Origin: UBA8752 sp964223495
GTDB taxonomy: Bacteria > Bacteroidota > Bacteroidia > Flavobacteriales_D > Sanyastnellaceae
Reading direction: 5' to 3'
Length of the DNA: 64,000 nucleotides
Assembly: GCA_964223495.1 (NCBI GenBank)
Contig: CAXQGL010000041.1
Location: 1 to 64,000 of the forward strand
Under the pieces are notes generated by a model. It had not been told where the DNA came from. It searched no databases and worked only from the letters and a program-made list of their open reading frames with translations. The position numbers and the translations under genes were made by a program. Below, piece by piece: positions 28,446 through 37,437 of the stretch (its first letter is position 1; each line of letters begins with the position of its first letter).

Positions 28446-30146
28446 TCAATCATCCATTCCCCAGTTGCGCCATTCGTCGATCACAGGAGGTGCCACCCGC
28501 ACGGAAGGCTCCTGGTCCTTCCCATCCCGATTCGATTGCAGTTTGACCTTCTTCCGCACGAAATCATACATGTCTCCGTAATTCAGCTTTCCCTTCGTCT
28601 CCTGCATGTACTTGAGGAGATAGTAGGTGAAATACCCGTGCTCCTGCTCCTCATATACACCACTGGATTGGCTCCCTGAACTCGAGGCGAACACCACCGC
28701 ACGTCCACCCGCCTCCACCTCATCGGGGACCCGGGCAATCCCCTTCATTCCGGCAATCAGGCTGCCATTTCGGGCACCACCGGAGAAACAGGCATCCAGA
28801 AAAACCGTGGTTCTCTGCGTTTCCTGCCTTCCAAGCTTGGAATACACCGCTTCCAAGGAAAGTCCCAGCTCGGGCGTATTCCCATCCACATCCACCGGAA
28901 TCAGAAAGGGCTCCTTGGTCTCTTCCGAGGGCAGACCATGCCCACTGTAATAGAAGATCAACTCCGCTTCACCCTCCAGAGCCTCAGCGAAATTGGCCAA
29001 CTGCGAAAGGGCGCGCTCCATCGTCACCTTCGTCGCGTCGATTTCAAGGATCACATTGTCTTCCGGGATGCCCCAGAGGCCCATCAGGTAGCGCTTCATC
29101 ACCCGCGCATCGGCTTCCGCGAAAGGAACATCCTGTGTGGGATTGAGGCCGGGGTTCTCCCTTGAATAATGCTCGTTTCCGATGACGAGGGCGAACCGGT
29201 TTTCCCTCCGCTTCTTTGAAGCGGGGATGTTGCGGTCCACATCCGATCCGAAGAAGAAACTCCCTCCTCCCCCGGAACCGGCTTCCGCCGTTGGCACCTG
29301 CCACATCTCCTGGTCCAGCAGGGCCTCGATTGGCAGAGAACCAAGAAAGGTATCGGCATACCGCCCATAGGATTCATCCAGGACCACCTTGAACTGTATT
29401 TCGTCATGGGGGTAATCCGGAGGGGCAATGACCGACACCCACAATTCCTTGACCTCACCCGGACCCAGACGGTCAAACTTGAAACTTTGGGTGGACAAGG
29501 GCTGCACCCCCTGGTCCACCAATTCGAGTTCACACCGGACATCGTAAGCAAAGCCTTCCCCCTTGTTGCGCACGAGGAATTGATATGTGAAAGCCTGCCC
29601 CCGCTTGATTTCGCCTTCCTTCACCCGGTGGTCGACCACCAACAATTCCGGTGCCCGGAAAGCGAGCGTGTTGACCTTGACGGAAGTCTCGGGAGGACCG
29701 AATCCCAGCGGCTCCTTGATTTTGAGGTGCACCAACACCTCTCCATCCTTGGTCTTCATGGACGACCTCAAGGGAACGGCAAATTCCATCGTGGCACCGC
29801 GGGGCACATCCGCCAGACGGATCTGCTCCGAAACACTGATACCTGATGTCGCGCCTTCCAGGCGCACCTCGCAGACCAGCCCCTCAGCATCGCCCAAGGC
29901 CGTCTCCGCATTGTTCAGTTTGTAGGACAGGGTGGCTTCTTCCTCGGCATCCAATGCCCCATTCTCATTGACATCCTCGAAACGGATGCTCCCATCCACA
30001 ATGGACAATTGAGGCGGTGCTATGACCGGCCTCCTTTGGATGGTCATGGATTTCCGGGTCTCTGCCTCCACCTGGGCCAAAGCCCCTGGAACAGATGGAA
30101 TCAAAAAGAGAAGAAACAGGGCAAGGCAAGGATTGTAGGTTCTCAT
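28446..30146 (-). CDS. Secreted caspase-like (peptidase C14) protein
   Basis: 566 residues. Signal peptide 1-24 (ending ALAQ). An EF-hand/dockerin-like loop DVNENGALDAEE lies at 58-69. Two beta-sandwich domains follow (~75-165 and ~168-270; the second has FLVRNKGEGFAYDVRCE, as in CARDB-type domains). A Gly/Ser linker (291-300) and a basic patch KKRR (311-314) precede the caspase fold (~317-535). The catalytic dyad is intact: His403 in YYSGHG and Cys453 in DACFSG. Bacterial members usually cut after Arg/Lys and often need calcium; the loop and basic patch fit that, but this is inference. The start overlaps the upstream stop by one base (TGATG). No immune-type effector or nuclease domain is attached. 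Confidence 0.88.
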   Translation of the reverse strand: MRTYNPCLALFLLFLIPSVPGALAQVEAETRKSMTIQRRPVIAPPQLSIVDGSIRFEDVNENGALDAEEEATLSYKLNNAETALGDAEGLVCEVRLEGATSGISVSEQIRLADVPRGATMEFAVPLRSSMKTKDGEVLVHLKIKEPLGFGPPETSVKVNTLAFRAPELLVVDHRVKEGEIKRGQAFTYQFLVRNKGEGFAYDVRCELELVDQGVQPLSTQSFKFDRLGPGEVKELWVSVIAPPDYPHDEIQFKVVLDESYGRYADTFLGSLPIEALLDQEMWQVPTAEAGSGGGGSFFFGSDVDRNIPASKKRRENRFALVIGNEHYSRENPGLNPTQDVPFAEADARVMKRYLMGLWGIPEDNVILEIDATKVTMERALSQLANFAEALEGEAELIFYYSGHGLPSEETKEPFLIPVDVDGNTPELGLSLEAVYSKLGRQETQRTTVFLDACFSGGARNGSLIAGMKGIARVPDEVEAGGRAVVFASSSGSQSSGVYEEQEHGYFTYYLLKYMQETKGKLNYGDMYDFVRKKVKLQSNRDGKDQEPSVRVAPPVIDEWRNWGMDD

Positions 30147-31072
30147 CAGTAGCGTGTTTTAGGTTGGATGCGGATGGGGACCCGTTCCACCTGGAATCCG
30201 TCGAGTCGTCCCGACCCCTGCTTGACCCACCGGTCGAAATCCCCTTCGTCCAACGACCACATTTCATCCTCCTCATTCCAATCCATGTTCGGCGGAGGGA
30301 AAGCCTGTCGGGCGAAGACGCCAACCAACAGGGCGGTGGATTCGATCATATCCGGATTGGTCACCTTGAAACCCCAGGCATATCTGGACAACCGTTCGCG
30401 CGACGGCCCTTCCGCCTCCAACCATTCTGCTTCCGTGCTGAAGAGGGAATAGGTCCGCTGGCCCCTCACGGCAGCAGCCAACTGCGCATCGCTGTTCGAC
30501 AGTGCGTGGACCACGCCGGACTCCTGATAGAAGAACATCACATATCCATCCACGGGAACCCGGAATCGCGCCCGGATCCGCTCCCCATCGCTCAGGGCAT
30601 TGATCCGCTCCAATCCGAACAGGTCCGACACCAATGCAAAGTCCATTTCCACAGCATCCTTCTGCAAGGGGCGGGCCTTCCCCTTGACCCTCACGGACCA
30701 CCACAATTCACCATCCCGCACTTCCATGGTCGGGCCTTCCAACTCTTTGGTCTCGAGCCATTCTCCCTGAACCTGCGAAGTGTTGAGCTCCGTGAATGAA
30801 TCGTCCAGGCTTCCGTTCGATTCCGCCACGACATGTACGGTCTCACTCTGCACCCGCATGCCGAATTCATCCGCCATGGCCCTGATCTGCGCCTGCTCGA
30901 TGACCCATTTTCTGGCCTCCTCCATAGTGCGGCCTTCGGGCTGGGCGAACTCCTGGATTCCGGAATCCACCATCCTGATCTGACCCATGAATGATGCGGC
31001 CATCATCAAGCCGAACAACAACAGGGCAACCCGGGCGAATCCTAAGCGGTTTATGCAGCTGGAAGAGAACAT
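30146..31072 (-). CDS. Exported DUF4384-like protein, first gene of the caspase operon
   Basis: 308 residues with a hydrophobic N-terminal signal (about 12-30). Residues ~45-140 (EARKWVIEQAQIRAMADEFG onward) resemble the LPP20/FlgO-like domain of envelope lipoproteins, though no lipobox cysteine was found. Residues ~160-270 resemble DUF4384 (RARFRVPVDGYVMFFYQESG), a domain often found beside or fused to caspase-like proteases. It ends on the caspase start (TGATG), so the two are coupled. Expected location is the periplasm or outer membrane; a role as substrate, chaperone or sensor for the protease is inference. Confidence 0.72.
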   Translation of the reverse strand: MFSSSCINRLGFARVALLLFGLMMAASFMGQIRMVDSGIQEFAQPEGRTMEEARKWVIEQAQIRAMADEFGMRVQSETVHVVAESNGSLDDSFTELNTSQVQGEWLETKELEGPTMEVRDGELWWSVRVKGKARPLQKDAVEMDFALVSDLFGLERINALSDGERIRARFRVPVDGYVMFFYQESGVVHALSNSDAQLAAAVRGQRTYSLFSTEAEWLEAEGPSRERLSRYAWGFKVTNPDMIESTALLVGVFARQAFPPPNMDWNEEDEMWSLDEGDFDRWVKQGSGRLDGFQVERVPIRIQPKTRY

Positions 31073-31186
31073 GGCAAGCGGGGAAGCAATTTACCGCTGA
31101 CGAAAGGAGGATGCAATGTCTTTTCACTCCGAACTCGTCAGCGCAAGCCCATGGCTTCAATGGCCACTGCAGACTAATTTGCCGAC

Positions 31187-31639
31187 ATGCGTGCCGTGGT
31201 TCAACGCGTCAGTCAGGCATCCGTGCGAATCGGAGAACAGGTGGTCGGCTCCTGCGGGAGCGGCCTTTTGATCCTCCTTGGCGTGCATTCGGAAGACACT
31301 GCGGAGGATGCCGAATGGCTGGCGGCGAAGGTGGCTTCCCTGCGCGTCTTCTCCGACGAGGAGGGGAAAATGAACCGCACCATCACGGATGTCAACGGGG
31401 GAGCACTGGTCGTCAGCCAGTTCACACTTCATGCCAAATACAAGAAGGGCGCCCGCCCGAGCTTCGTCCATGCCGCACGCCCGGAAACCGCCATCCCCCT
31501 GTATGAGCACTTCGTCGCCCTGCTCGAGGACCACCTCAAGAGGCCCGTCGCCACAGGTCAATTCGGCGCCATGATGGCGGTGGAACTCGTGAACGACGGA
31601 CCCGTCACCATCACCATGGACACCCGCAACAAGGAATGA
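31187..31639 (+). CDS. dtd: D-aminoacyl-tRNA deacylase
   Basis: 150-residue editing enzyme that removes D-amino acids (and glycine from tRNA-Ala) from mischarged tRNA. The length is normal. The conserved N-terminus MRAVVQRVSQASV, the SQFTLHA motif (~77-83) and the C-terminal Gly-Pro motif in NDGPVTITMDT are present. A TAATTTG element ends 5 bases before the ATG, so the leader may be minimal. It overlaps the next gene by 4 bases. Confidence 0.96.
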   Translation: MRAVVQRVSQASVRIGEQVVGSCGSGLLILLGVHSEDTAEDAEWLAAKVASLRVFSDEEGKMNRTITDVNGGALVVSQFTLHAKYKKGARPSFVHAARPETAIPLYEHFVALLEDHLKRPVATGQFGAMMAVELVNDGPVTITMDTRNKE

Positions 31640-31977
31640 GTAAAGTTTCCCCTACCCTCGCAGAAGTCCAGGAACAGGTCGACCAATGGATTACCACCAT
31701 CGGCGTCCGCTATTTCAGTGAGCTCACAAACATGGCGATCCTCACCGAGGAGGTGGGCGAGCTGGCCCGCATCATGGCCCGGCGCTACGGCGACCAGAGC
31801 GAGAAGGCCTCCGACACCGGAAGGGACCTCGGCGATGAGATGGCGGATGTACTGTGGGTGTTGACCGCCCTCGCCAACCAGACCGGAGTCGACCTGGGCT
31901 CTGCCTTCCAACGCAACCTCGAAAAGAAGACCAGGCGGGATGCCGACAGGCACCGCCAGAATCCCAAGCTCCAATGA
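31636..31977 (+). CDS. MazG-like nucleotide pyrophosphohydrolase
   Basis: 113-residue all-alpha NTP pyrophosphatase of the MazG / iMazG superfamily, which hydrolyses (d)NTPs or modified nucleotides to monophosphates. The metal-binding signature is LTEEVGELAR (Glu38, Glu39, Glu42) followed by GDEMADVLW (Glu68, Asp71). The single domain and short length fit the family. It overlaps dtd and the following sortilin-like gene by 4 bases each (ATGA), so all three are translationally linked. Substrate is not predictable from sequence. Confidence 0.9.
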   Translation: MSKVSPTLAEVQEQVDQWITTIGVRYFSELTNMAILTEEVGELARIMARRYGDQSEKASDTGRDLGDEMADVLWVLTALANQTGVDLGSAFQRNLEKKTRRDADRHRQNPKLQ

Positions 31978-34937
31978 GCCTCTCCATCCGACATTCCCTA
32001 CTGCTCATCGCATGCTCGGCCGGCAGCCTGATCGCATCGGGCCAGCGCGGCCGTTCAGCCGACCTCCTCCAACCGACCTCCGCCGGAGACCGACTCAACG
32101 TCGCCCTGGCGCATGAACAGCTCGACGCCGACAGTTGGACGTCGGGGCTGGACCTTCGAAACGTCGGTCCAACCGTGATGAGCGGTCGTGTGGTCGACCT
32201 CTCCGTCAATCCTTCGAATACAGCCGAATTCGTCGTCGCCTACGCCACCGGTGGTCTGTGGCACACCACCGACCACGGCACCTCCTTCACCCCCCTCTTC
32301 GACGACGAGGTCATGCTCTTCATCGGCGCCATGGCCGTGGACTGGGTAGACCGTGAGATCTGGGTGGGCACTGGAGAAGTCAACGCCTCCCGCTCCAGCT
32401 ATGCGGGTGTCGGGGTTTACGTCAGCGGTGACTGGGGTGCCTCGTGGCGGCATGCGGGACTGGAAAACAGCCACCACATCGGCAGGATCGCACTGGACGG
32501 GGACGATGGGGTCTATGTCGCCGCTCTCGGGCCCCTCTACACGGAGGGCGGCAGCATCGAGCGAGGCATCTTCCACACATCGGATGCAGGTGAAAACTGG
32601 GCGTTGCTGCTCGACGGCACCCAAGCCGGCCGGCCCGCAGCGGGTGCAGTCGACATCGTGATCGATCCGGCAAGGACGGACCACATCTACGCCGCTTTGT
32701 GGGACCGGACCCGGCGCGCCTGGGACTTCAAGGAGGGCGGTCCCGGCTCCGGCGTCTTCGAATCTACCGACGGCGGGCAGACCTGGATCACATTGACCTC
32801 CGAAGCCACAGGCTTCCCGGCCGCTGAAGGCATCGGCCGCATCGGGCTGGCCTATCATGCGGGGGCCGGCAGACTCCACATCATCGTGGACAACCAGAAC
32901 GAAAAGCCCGAAGAGGAAAAAGACGACGACACTGGGGAGGATGCCCTTGAAGCGCAGGACTTCAGGGGGATGTCCAAGGCTGATTTCGCGTCATTGGATA
33001 CGGCCGCACTGGATACTTTCCTCGAAGACAACGGCTTCCCGACCGACGCCGATGCCGCCAGTTTGTTCGCGAAGGTGGCCGAAGGCGCACTCGACCCCGA
33101 GGCCTTGGCCGACTATCTGGGTGATGCCAATGCGGAGATGTTCAATCCGCCCATCATCGGAGCCGAGGTCTACCGGTGGATGGCCCAGCCCTTGCAAAAG
33201 GGCGAATCCAATCCGCGCGGCATCGATACCGCGGCCGTGCGCTGGATGCGCACCCACGAGGAGGGTTTGGACGAAGTCTGCTATAGTTACTGTTACTATT
33301 TCGGCTTGATCGAAGTGGACCCCAGCAACGAGAACCGCATCATCATCGGAGGGGTTCCCCTGCTCGAGAGCACGGATGGCGGAGCGGAATGGAGCTCCAT
33401 CGGTGAGGCCAACGTGCACGCCGACCACCACCACATCTGGATTGACCCCAACAATCCCAACCACTTGATCAACGGCAATGACGGCGGCATCAACGTGACC
33501 TTTGACGGTGGCGGGCATTGGACCTCCTGCAACAGTCCGGCCGTGGGCCAATTCTATGCCATCGCCGTGGATGATGCGGACCCTTACCGCATTTATGGCG
33601 GATTGCAGGACAACGGCACATGGCGCGGTCCAAGCGGTTACGAAGCCAGCCCGCGATGGCACCAGACCGGAGACTATCCCTACGACAGGCTGAACGGAGG
33701 GGACGGCATGCGCATCGAGGTGGACACCCGCGACAACGAGACCGTCTACACAGGTTACCAATTCGGTTGGTACAGCCGGTCCAACCGATCCACACGGGAC
33801 CGTGCGGGGCTGCACCCCAAGCACGACCTCGGCGAGACCCCGTTGCGTTGGAATTGGCAAACCCCCATCCACCTCTCACGACACCATCAGGATGTCTTCT
33901 ACATGGGCTCCAACCGGTTCCACCGCTCACTGAATCGGGGTGACGATTTCGAGACGATGTCCGGCGACCTGACCCGCGGATCACGCAAAGGCAATGTCCC
34001 CTTCGGAACGCTGACCTCCATCCACGAGAGTCCGCTCCGTTTCGGGAGGATTGCCGTGGGCTCCGATGATGGCCTGGTGCACATGAGCCCGGACGGAGGC
34101 TATTCTTGGGAAGAGCGGACACCACCTGCCCCACAGGCCGCACCGGAGCGCATGCTCTGGGTTTCGGAGGTCCTGTGGTCCCACCACAGCCCGGACCGTG
34201 TGTTCGTGAGCCTCAACGGCTACCGGCACGACCACTTCACGCCCTACCTCTACGCCTCCGATGACAATGGCCGATCCTGGTCGCGGCTGGGCGATGACGG
34301 GACCGTGGAGGGCGGACTGCCCATGGAACCCATCAATGCCCTCGCGGAATCCGAGGACGTGGAAGGCCTGCTTTTCTGTGGGACGGATGGCGGACTGTAC
34401 GTCTCCATGGACGGGGGGTTCACCTGGTCCAACGCCCACCCCGACCTTCCGCGTGTCCCGGTCCATGACCTCGTGATCCAGGAGCGGGAAAACGAATTGG
34501 TCATCGGCACCCACGGACGCAGCATCTACGTGCTGGACATCAACCCCCTCATCGACGGCCTGCTCGACGCGGGAGATTCGGCGCTTTTCGACCTTGACCT
34601 GACTTTCGAAGCGCCTGAGGAACTCACATGGCGCGAAAACTGGGGTGAACGCGGATACGGCTGGGGCGAACCCCGCATGCCGGAGGTCGCCCTGGACGTA
34701 TTCCTTCCTGACGGTGGAGACTATGTCGTCGAAGTGATCGACAGCACGGGCACGACTGTATCACGAACGGAAGTCGAAGAAGTCCGAAGGGGTTGGCAGA
34801 CCCTCACCTTCATTCCACAAGGCCTCGATGGGGAATCCTTCCTCGACAAGGGTCAATACACCCTCGGTCTCGAGGCCTTGGATGGATCCTCGGGACGTTT
34901 TGAAGTCCCCTGGGCCATCGTGGAGGATGAAGAATGA
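31974..34937 (+). CDS. Large exported sortilin/VPS10-like beta-propeller protein
   Basis: 987 residues with a signal peptide (about 1-23, ending LIASGQ). The body is a multi-bladed propeller of BNR/Asp-box type: repeated xSTDGGxxW-like motifs such as SGDWGASW, TSDAGENW, STDGGQTW, STDGGAEW, SPDGGYSW, SDDNGRSW and SMDGGFTW. Such proteins are often labelled glycosyl hydrolase or VPS10/sortilin domain, but sialidase catalytic residues were not identified. An acidic helical insertion (about 308-390, beginning EKPEEEKDDD) interrupts the propeller. A C-terminal beta domain (~870-985) follows; no T9SS sorting domain is evident. Start chosen at the ATG overlapping the MazG-like stop. Confidence 0.85.
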   Translation: MSLSIRHSLLLIACSAGSLIASGQRGRSADLLQPTSAGDRLNVALAHEQLDADSWTSGLDLRNVGPTVMSGRVVDLSVNPSNTAEFVVAYATGGLWHTTDHGTSFTPLFDDEVMLFIGAMAVDWVDREIWVGTGEVNASRSSYAGVGVYVSGDWGASWRHAGLENSHHIGRIALDGDDGVYVAALGPLYTEGGSIERGIFHTSDAGENWALLLDGTQAGRPAAGAVDIVIDPARTDHIYAALWDRTRRAWDFKEGGPGSGVFESTDGGQTWITLTSEATGFPAAEGIGRIGLAYHAGAGRLHIIVDNQNEKPEEEKDDDTGEDALEAQDFRGMSKADFASLDTAALDTFLEDNGFPTDADAASLFAKVAEGALDPEALADYLGDANAEMFNPPIIGAEVYRWMAQPLQKGESNPRGIDTAAVRWMRTHEEGLDEVCYSYCYYFGLIEVDPSNENRIIIGGVPLLESTDGGAEWSSIGEANVHADHHHIWIDPNNPNHLINGNDGGINVTFDGGGHWTSCNSPAVGQFYAIAVDDADPYRIYGGLQDNGTWRGPSGYEASPRWHQTGDYPYDRLNGGDGMRIEVDTRDNETVYTGYQFGWYSRSNRSTRDRAGLHPKHDLGETPLRWNWQTPIHLSRHHQDVFYMGSNRFHRSLNRGDDFETMSGDLTRGSRKGNVPFGTLTSIHESPLRFGRIAVGSDDGLVHMSPDGGYSWEERTPPAPQAAPERMLWVSEVLWSHHSPDRVFVSLNGYRHDHFTPYLYASDDNGRSWSRLGDDGTVEGGLPMEPINALAESEDVEGLLFCGTDGGLYVSMDGGFTWSNAHPDLPRVPVHDLVIQERENELVIGTHGRSIYVLDINPLIDGLLDAGDSALFDLDLTFEAPEELTWRENWGERGYGWGEPRMPEVALDVFLPDGGDYVVEVIDSTGTTVSRTEVEEVRRGWQTLTFIPQGLDGESFLDKGQYTLGLEALDGSSGRFEVPWAIVEDEE

Positions 34938-34954
34938 CGGCGGGCGGGACCGGA

Positions 34955-36544
34955 CTACGCGCCAATGAAATACCGCAGGCTCACCGTGGCAGGGAGGGCG
35001 CGCGGGAAAGTCCTGGAAACGGACCCGTCCTTGATGAGGCCCGCCTCTTCCGCCATCGCGTCATAGACCGGAACCTCCACAATGTACTGGTCCGAGAAAC
35101 CGTGGGTCGCGTCATAGGCGGTGGCGGGCATCCTGCCGTGCCGCTGGGCGGCATCCGAAGGTGACATGGTATGCAGCTCGATCACCAGAAGGCCATGGCG
35201 CGCCACATGGGGACACCACTTCAGGAAGTGCTCCTTGAGGCTCTGCTCCACATCCTTGGCGCGGAGGCGCTCACCACGGAAGGCATAGGCACCCGTCGTC
35301 CTGGCTCGAACCGTCCTGCGCTCCACCGGACGGTTGAACACCCGATTGTGGTCGAGGAAGGACCGCACGTTGAGCAAGTCGCAGAGGGCGAATCCATGGC
35401 GGCCCTGCAAGTCCCGGTCCAAGCGGTCGGGATCTCCGATATCCCCCCAGAGGAAATGACCTTCCACCCCTTCCTGACGGAAATGGGCTTCGGTGGCGTC
35501 CAATGCCGCCTGGTTGAAGTCCGCACCGACCAGCACCAAGGGGTACGCATCGAGGTGCTGGCCCCGCAGGGTCTGCGTTCGGATGAACCCTTCGAGGTGC
35601 AGCAGCAGGGCACCATTGCCACAGCCCATGTCACACAGCCCTTTCGGCTGCGACTCCAATGGGGCGTCGAACACCTTGCGCACCACCTCGTCCAGGTGTC
35701 GGAAATAAGCACCGTGCGCACCACCACTGCCCCAGACGTTCAGCTTGCGGTCCACATGGATCTCAGCCTCACCGGGCTCGGTCCGCCACAGGGTTCCACC
35801 GTCCCCGAAAAGCAATTCCTCGGCCCACAGGAAAGTGCGGATGTATGACGTCGTGACCCCGTAAGCCGCGGCACGGGATAGGAAGAATCCCCCCTTCTCC
35901 GTTCCGAGGAGATTACCCTGCTTCAATGCATCCATGGCCGCCTTGGCCCGCGACGGATGCAAGCGGGCGAGTGCTGCGGACAGTCCATTCCAATCCACGA
36001 ATGCCTCCGTTCCATGCACGGTACCGAGTGTCACCAGCCACGGTGCAAGCAAAGCTCCTTCAAGGTGGTTCCGCCACAGGGGCGGCGCCTGGTCCATGGA
36101 TTGCATGAACGCCTTCATGGCGTCCTCCTCGTTGGAATTCCAAGGGACGTCAGGACGGTTCCACATGCCTTCGGCCACCTCGAGCCAATAGCGGCCCACC
36201 TTGGCTGATGCCACACCCTTGCGCCAATCGCTCCACCCCTCCTTGCCGGACCTCCGGTAATACACCTTGCCCTGCCGGGTGGAACGTTCCAACCAGCCCT
36301 GCGATGCACAGAGCCTGCACAACACATTGAGATAGCCTGCATTCGCACCGAATGCCCCCGCCAGGGAGTCCACGTCATGGACGGCATCGCCGTCGAATGC
36401 AGCCAGGATGCCCCGCTCTTCGAGCAAGGGCACGAGGACCGTCAGGGCGAGGCCGTCAAGATGATGGAAGAGGGAAGCCCGCCAAGCCTTGGCGAGGTCG
36501 GGTGGGGGGGCAAGAAATGCGCCGTGGGGCAGAATCGTGGACAT
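34955..36544 (-). CDS. Class I SAM-dependent methyltransferase with N-terminal helical domain
   Basis: 529 residues. Residues ~1-270 look like a winged-helix/dimerisation-type region (LFHHLDGLALTVLVPLLEERGIL, then GYLNVLCRLCASQGWLER). The SAM-binding fold begins at ~305 with motif I LCDMGCGNGALLLHL, then a motif II-like GADFNQAALDA. This layout resembles methyltransferases associated with polyketide or small-molecule pathways, but no synthase gene is nearby. It stands alone, convergent with the sortilin-like gene and 64 bases upstream of nadE on the same strand. Substrate unknown. Confidence 0.8.
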   Translation of the reverse strand: MSTILPHGAFLAPPPDLAKAWRASLFHHLDGLALTVLVPLLEERGILAAFDGDAVHDVDSLAGAFGANAGYLNVLCRLCASQGWLERSTRQGKVYYRRSGKEGWSDWRKGVASAKVGRYWLEVAEGMWNRPDVPWNSNEEDAMKAFMQSMDQAPPLWRNHLEGALLAPWLVTLGTVHGTEAFVDWNGLSAALARLHPSRAKAAMDALKQGNLLGTEKGGFFLSRAAAYGVTTSYIRTFLWAEELLFGDGGTLWRTEPGEAEIHVDRKLNVWGSGGAHGAYFRHLDEVVRKVFDAPLESQPKGLCDMGCGNGALLLHLEGFIRTQTLRGQHLDAYPLVLVGADFNQAALDATEAHFRQEGVEGHFLWGDIGDPDRLDRDLQGRHGFALCDLLNVRSFLDHNRVFNRPVERRTVRARTTGAYAFRGERLRAKDVEQSLKEHFLKWCPHVARHGLLVIELHTMSPSDAAQRHGRMPATAYDATHGFSDQYIVEVPVYDAMAEEAGLIKDGSVSRTFPRALPATVSLRYFIGA

Positions 36545-36608
36545 GAATCAGGGTGGCGGATCATTGCCGCGCGCACCCCTTACGACCGACCCGCCTTTCA
36601 GGTTGCAC

Positions 36609-37436
36609 TCAGCGGGCCACGAACAGGTGGTCAGGCAGGATGCATACCGGGATGGCCTCCATTTTGTGGCGGTTCATCCGATGGTGGCGGATGAAGATTT
36701 CCATGACCTGCCGCGGGCGGGTTCCCGATTCGAACGCCTCCGCATCCAAACCCGCCGCCACCTGTTCCATCGCCCATTCCAGTTCATCGTAGGTGGCCCC
36801 GAGTTGGTCCTCATCCGTGCGGTCATCTCCCCAGAGACCGTCCGTGGGTGCGGCATCGAGTATGGCCTGTCCGATGCCCAGCGCCTCCCCCAAGGCATAG
36901 ACCTCACCCTTCAGCAGATCCGCGATGGGACTGAGGTCCACGCCCCCGTCTCCATACTTCGTGTAGAAGCCGACACCGAAGTCCTCGACCTTGTTCCCAG
37001 TGCCGGCCACGAGGGCACGCCGTTCAGCCGCCACGGCATACAGCGTCGTCATGCGCAACCGCGCCCGGGCATTCGCCAACGACAACCCCCCATATGGACC
37101 TCCCGATGCGGCATCGAGGGCATCCGACAATCCATCGAATGAAGGCGTGAGGTCCACCACCAGTGAGGTGACATTGTCAAACCGCGATTCCAGCCATGCG
37201 ATGTGGTCCGCCCCCCGCCGATCCTGCTCGGCCGCCTGGTGGATCGGCATCCGCAGTACCGTGGTGGGGTGACCCGTTCGGGCGGCCAGCGTGGAAGTGA
37301 CCGCCGAATCGATGCCGCCGCTGACCCCGACGACCCATCCGTCCAGGCCCGACGCCCCGATGTACCGTTCCATCCATTCCCCGATGAACGCGGCCGCCTT
37401 CACGGCCTCAACCTTTCGTGACGATTGGAGCTTCAT
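36609..37436 (-). CDS. nadE: NAD+ synthetase NadE
   Basis: 275-residue ammonia-type NAD synthetase, last step of NAD biosynthesis (nicotinate adenine dinucleotide + NH3 + ATP). The ATP pyrophosphatase P-loop SGGIDS lies at residues 39-44, and GTGNKVEDFGVGFYTKYGDGG is the conserved substrate loop. No nitrilase (glutaminase) domain is attached. Start MKLQSSRKVEAV is one base after the porT stop. A nadE next to gldB/gldC is known from gliding Flavobacteria, supporting the lineage inference. Confidence 0.95.
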   Translation of the reverse strand: MKLQSSRKVEAVKAAAFIGEWMERYIGASGLDGWVVGVSGGIDSAVTSTLAARTGHPTTVLRMPIHQAAEQDRRGADHIAWLESRFDNVTSLVVDLTPSFDGLSDALDAASGGPYGGLSLANARARLRMTTLYAVAAERRALVAGTGNKVEDFGVGFYTKYGDGGVDLSPIADLLKGEVYALGEALGIGQAILDAAPTDGLWGDDRTDEDQLGATYDELEWAMEQVAAGLDAEAFESGTRPRQVMEIFIRHHRMNRHKMEAIPVCILPDHLFVAR

Positions 37437-37437
37437 A

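Noticed and set aside
28446..30146. Caspase gene as a phage-defence effector
   Set aside because: It has a signal peptide and exported partners, and no nuclease, sensor or CRISPR/CBASS component is nearby; a defence role is not supported by the sequence.
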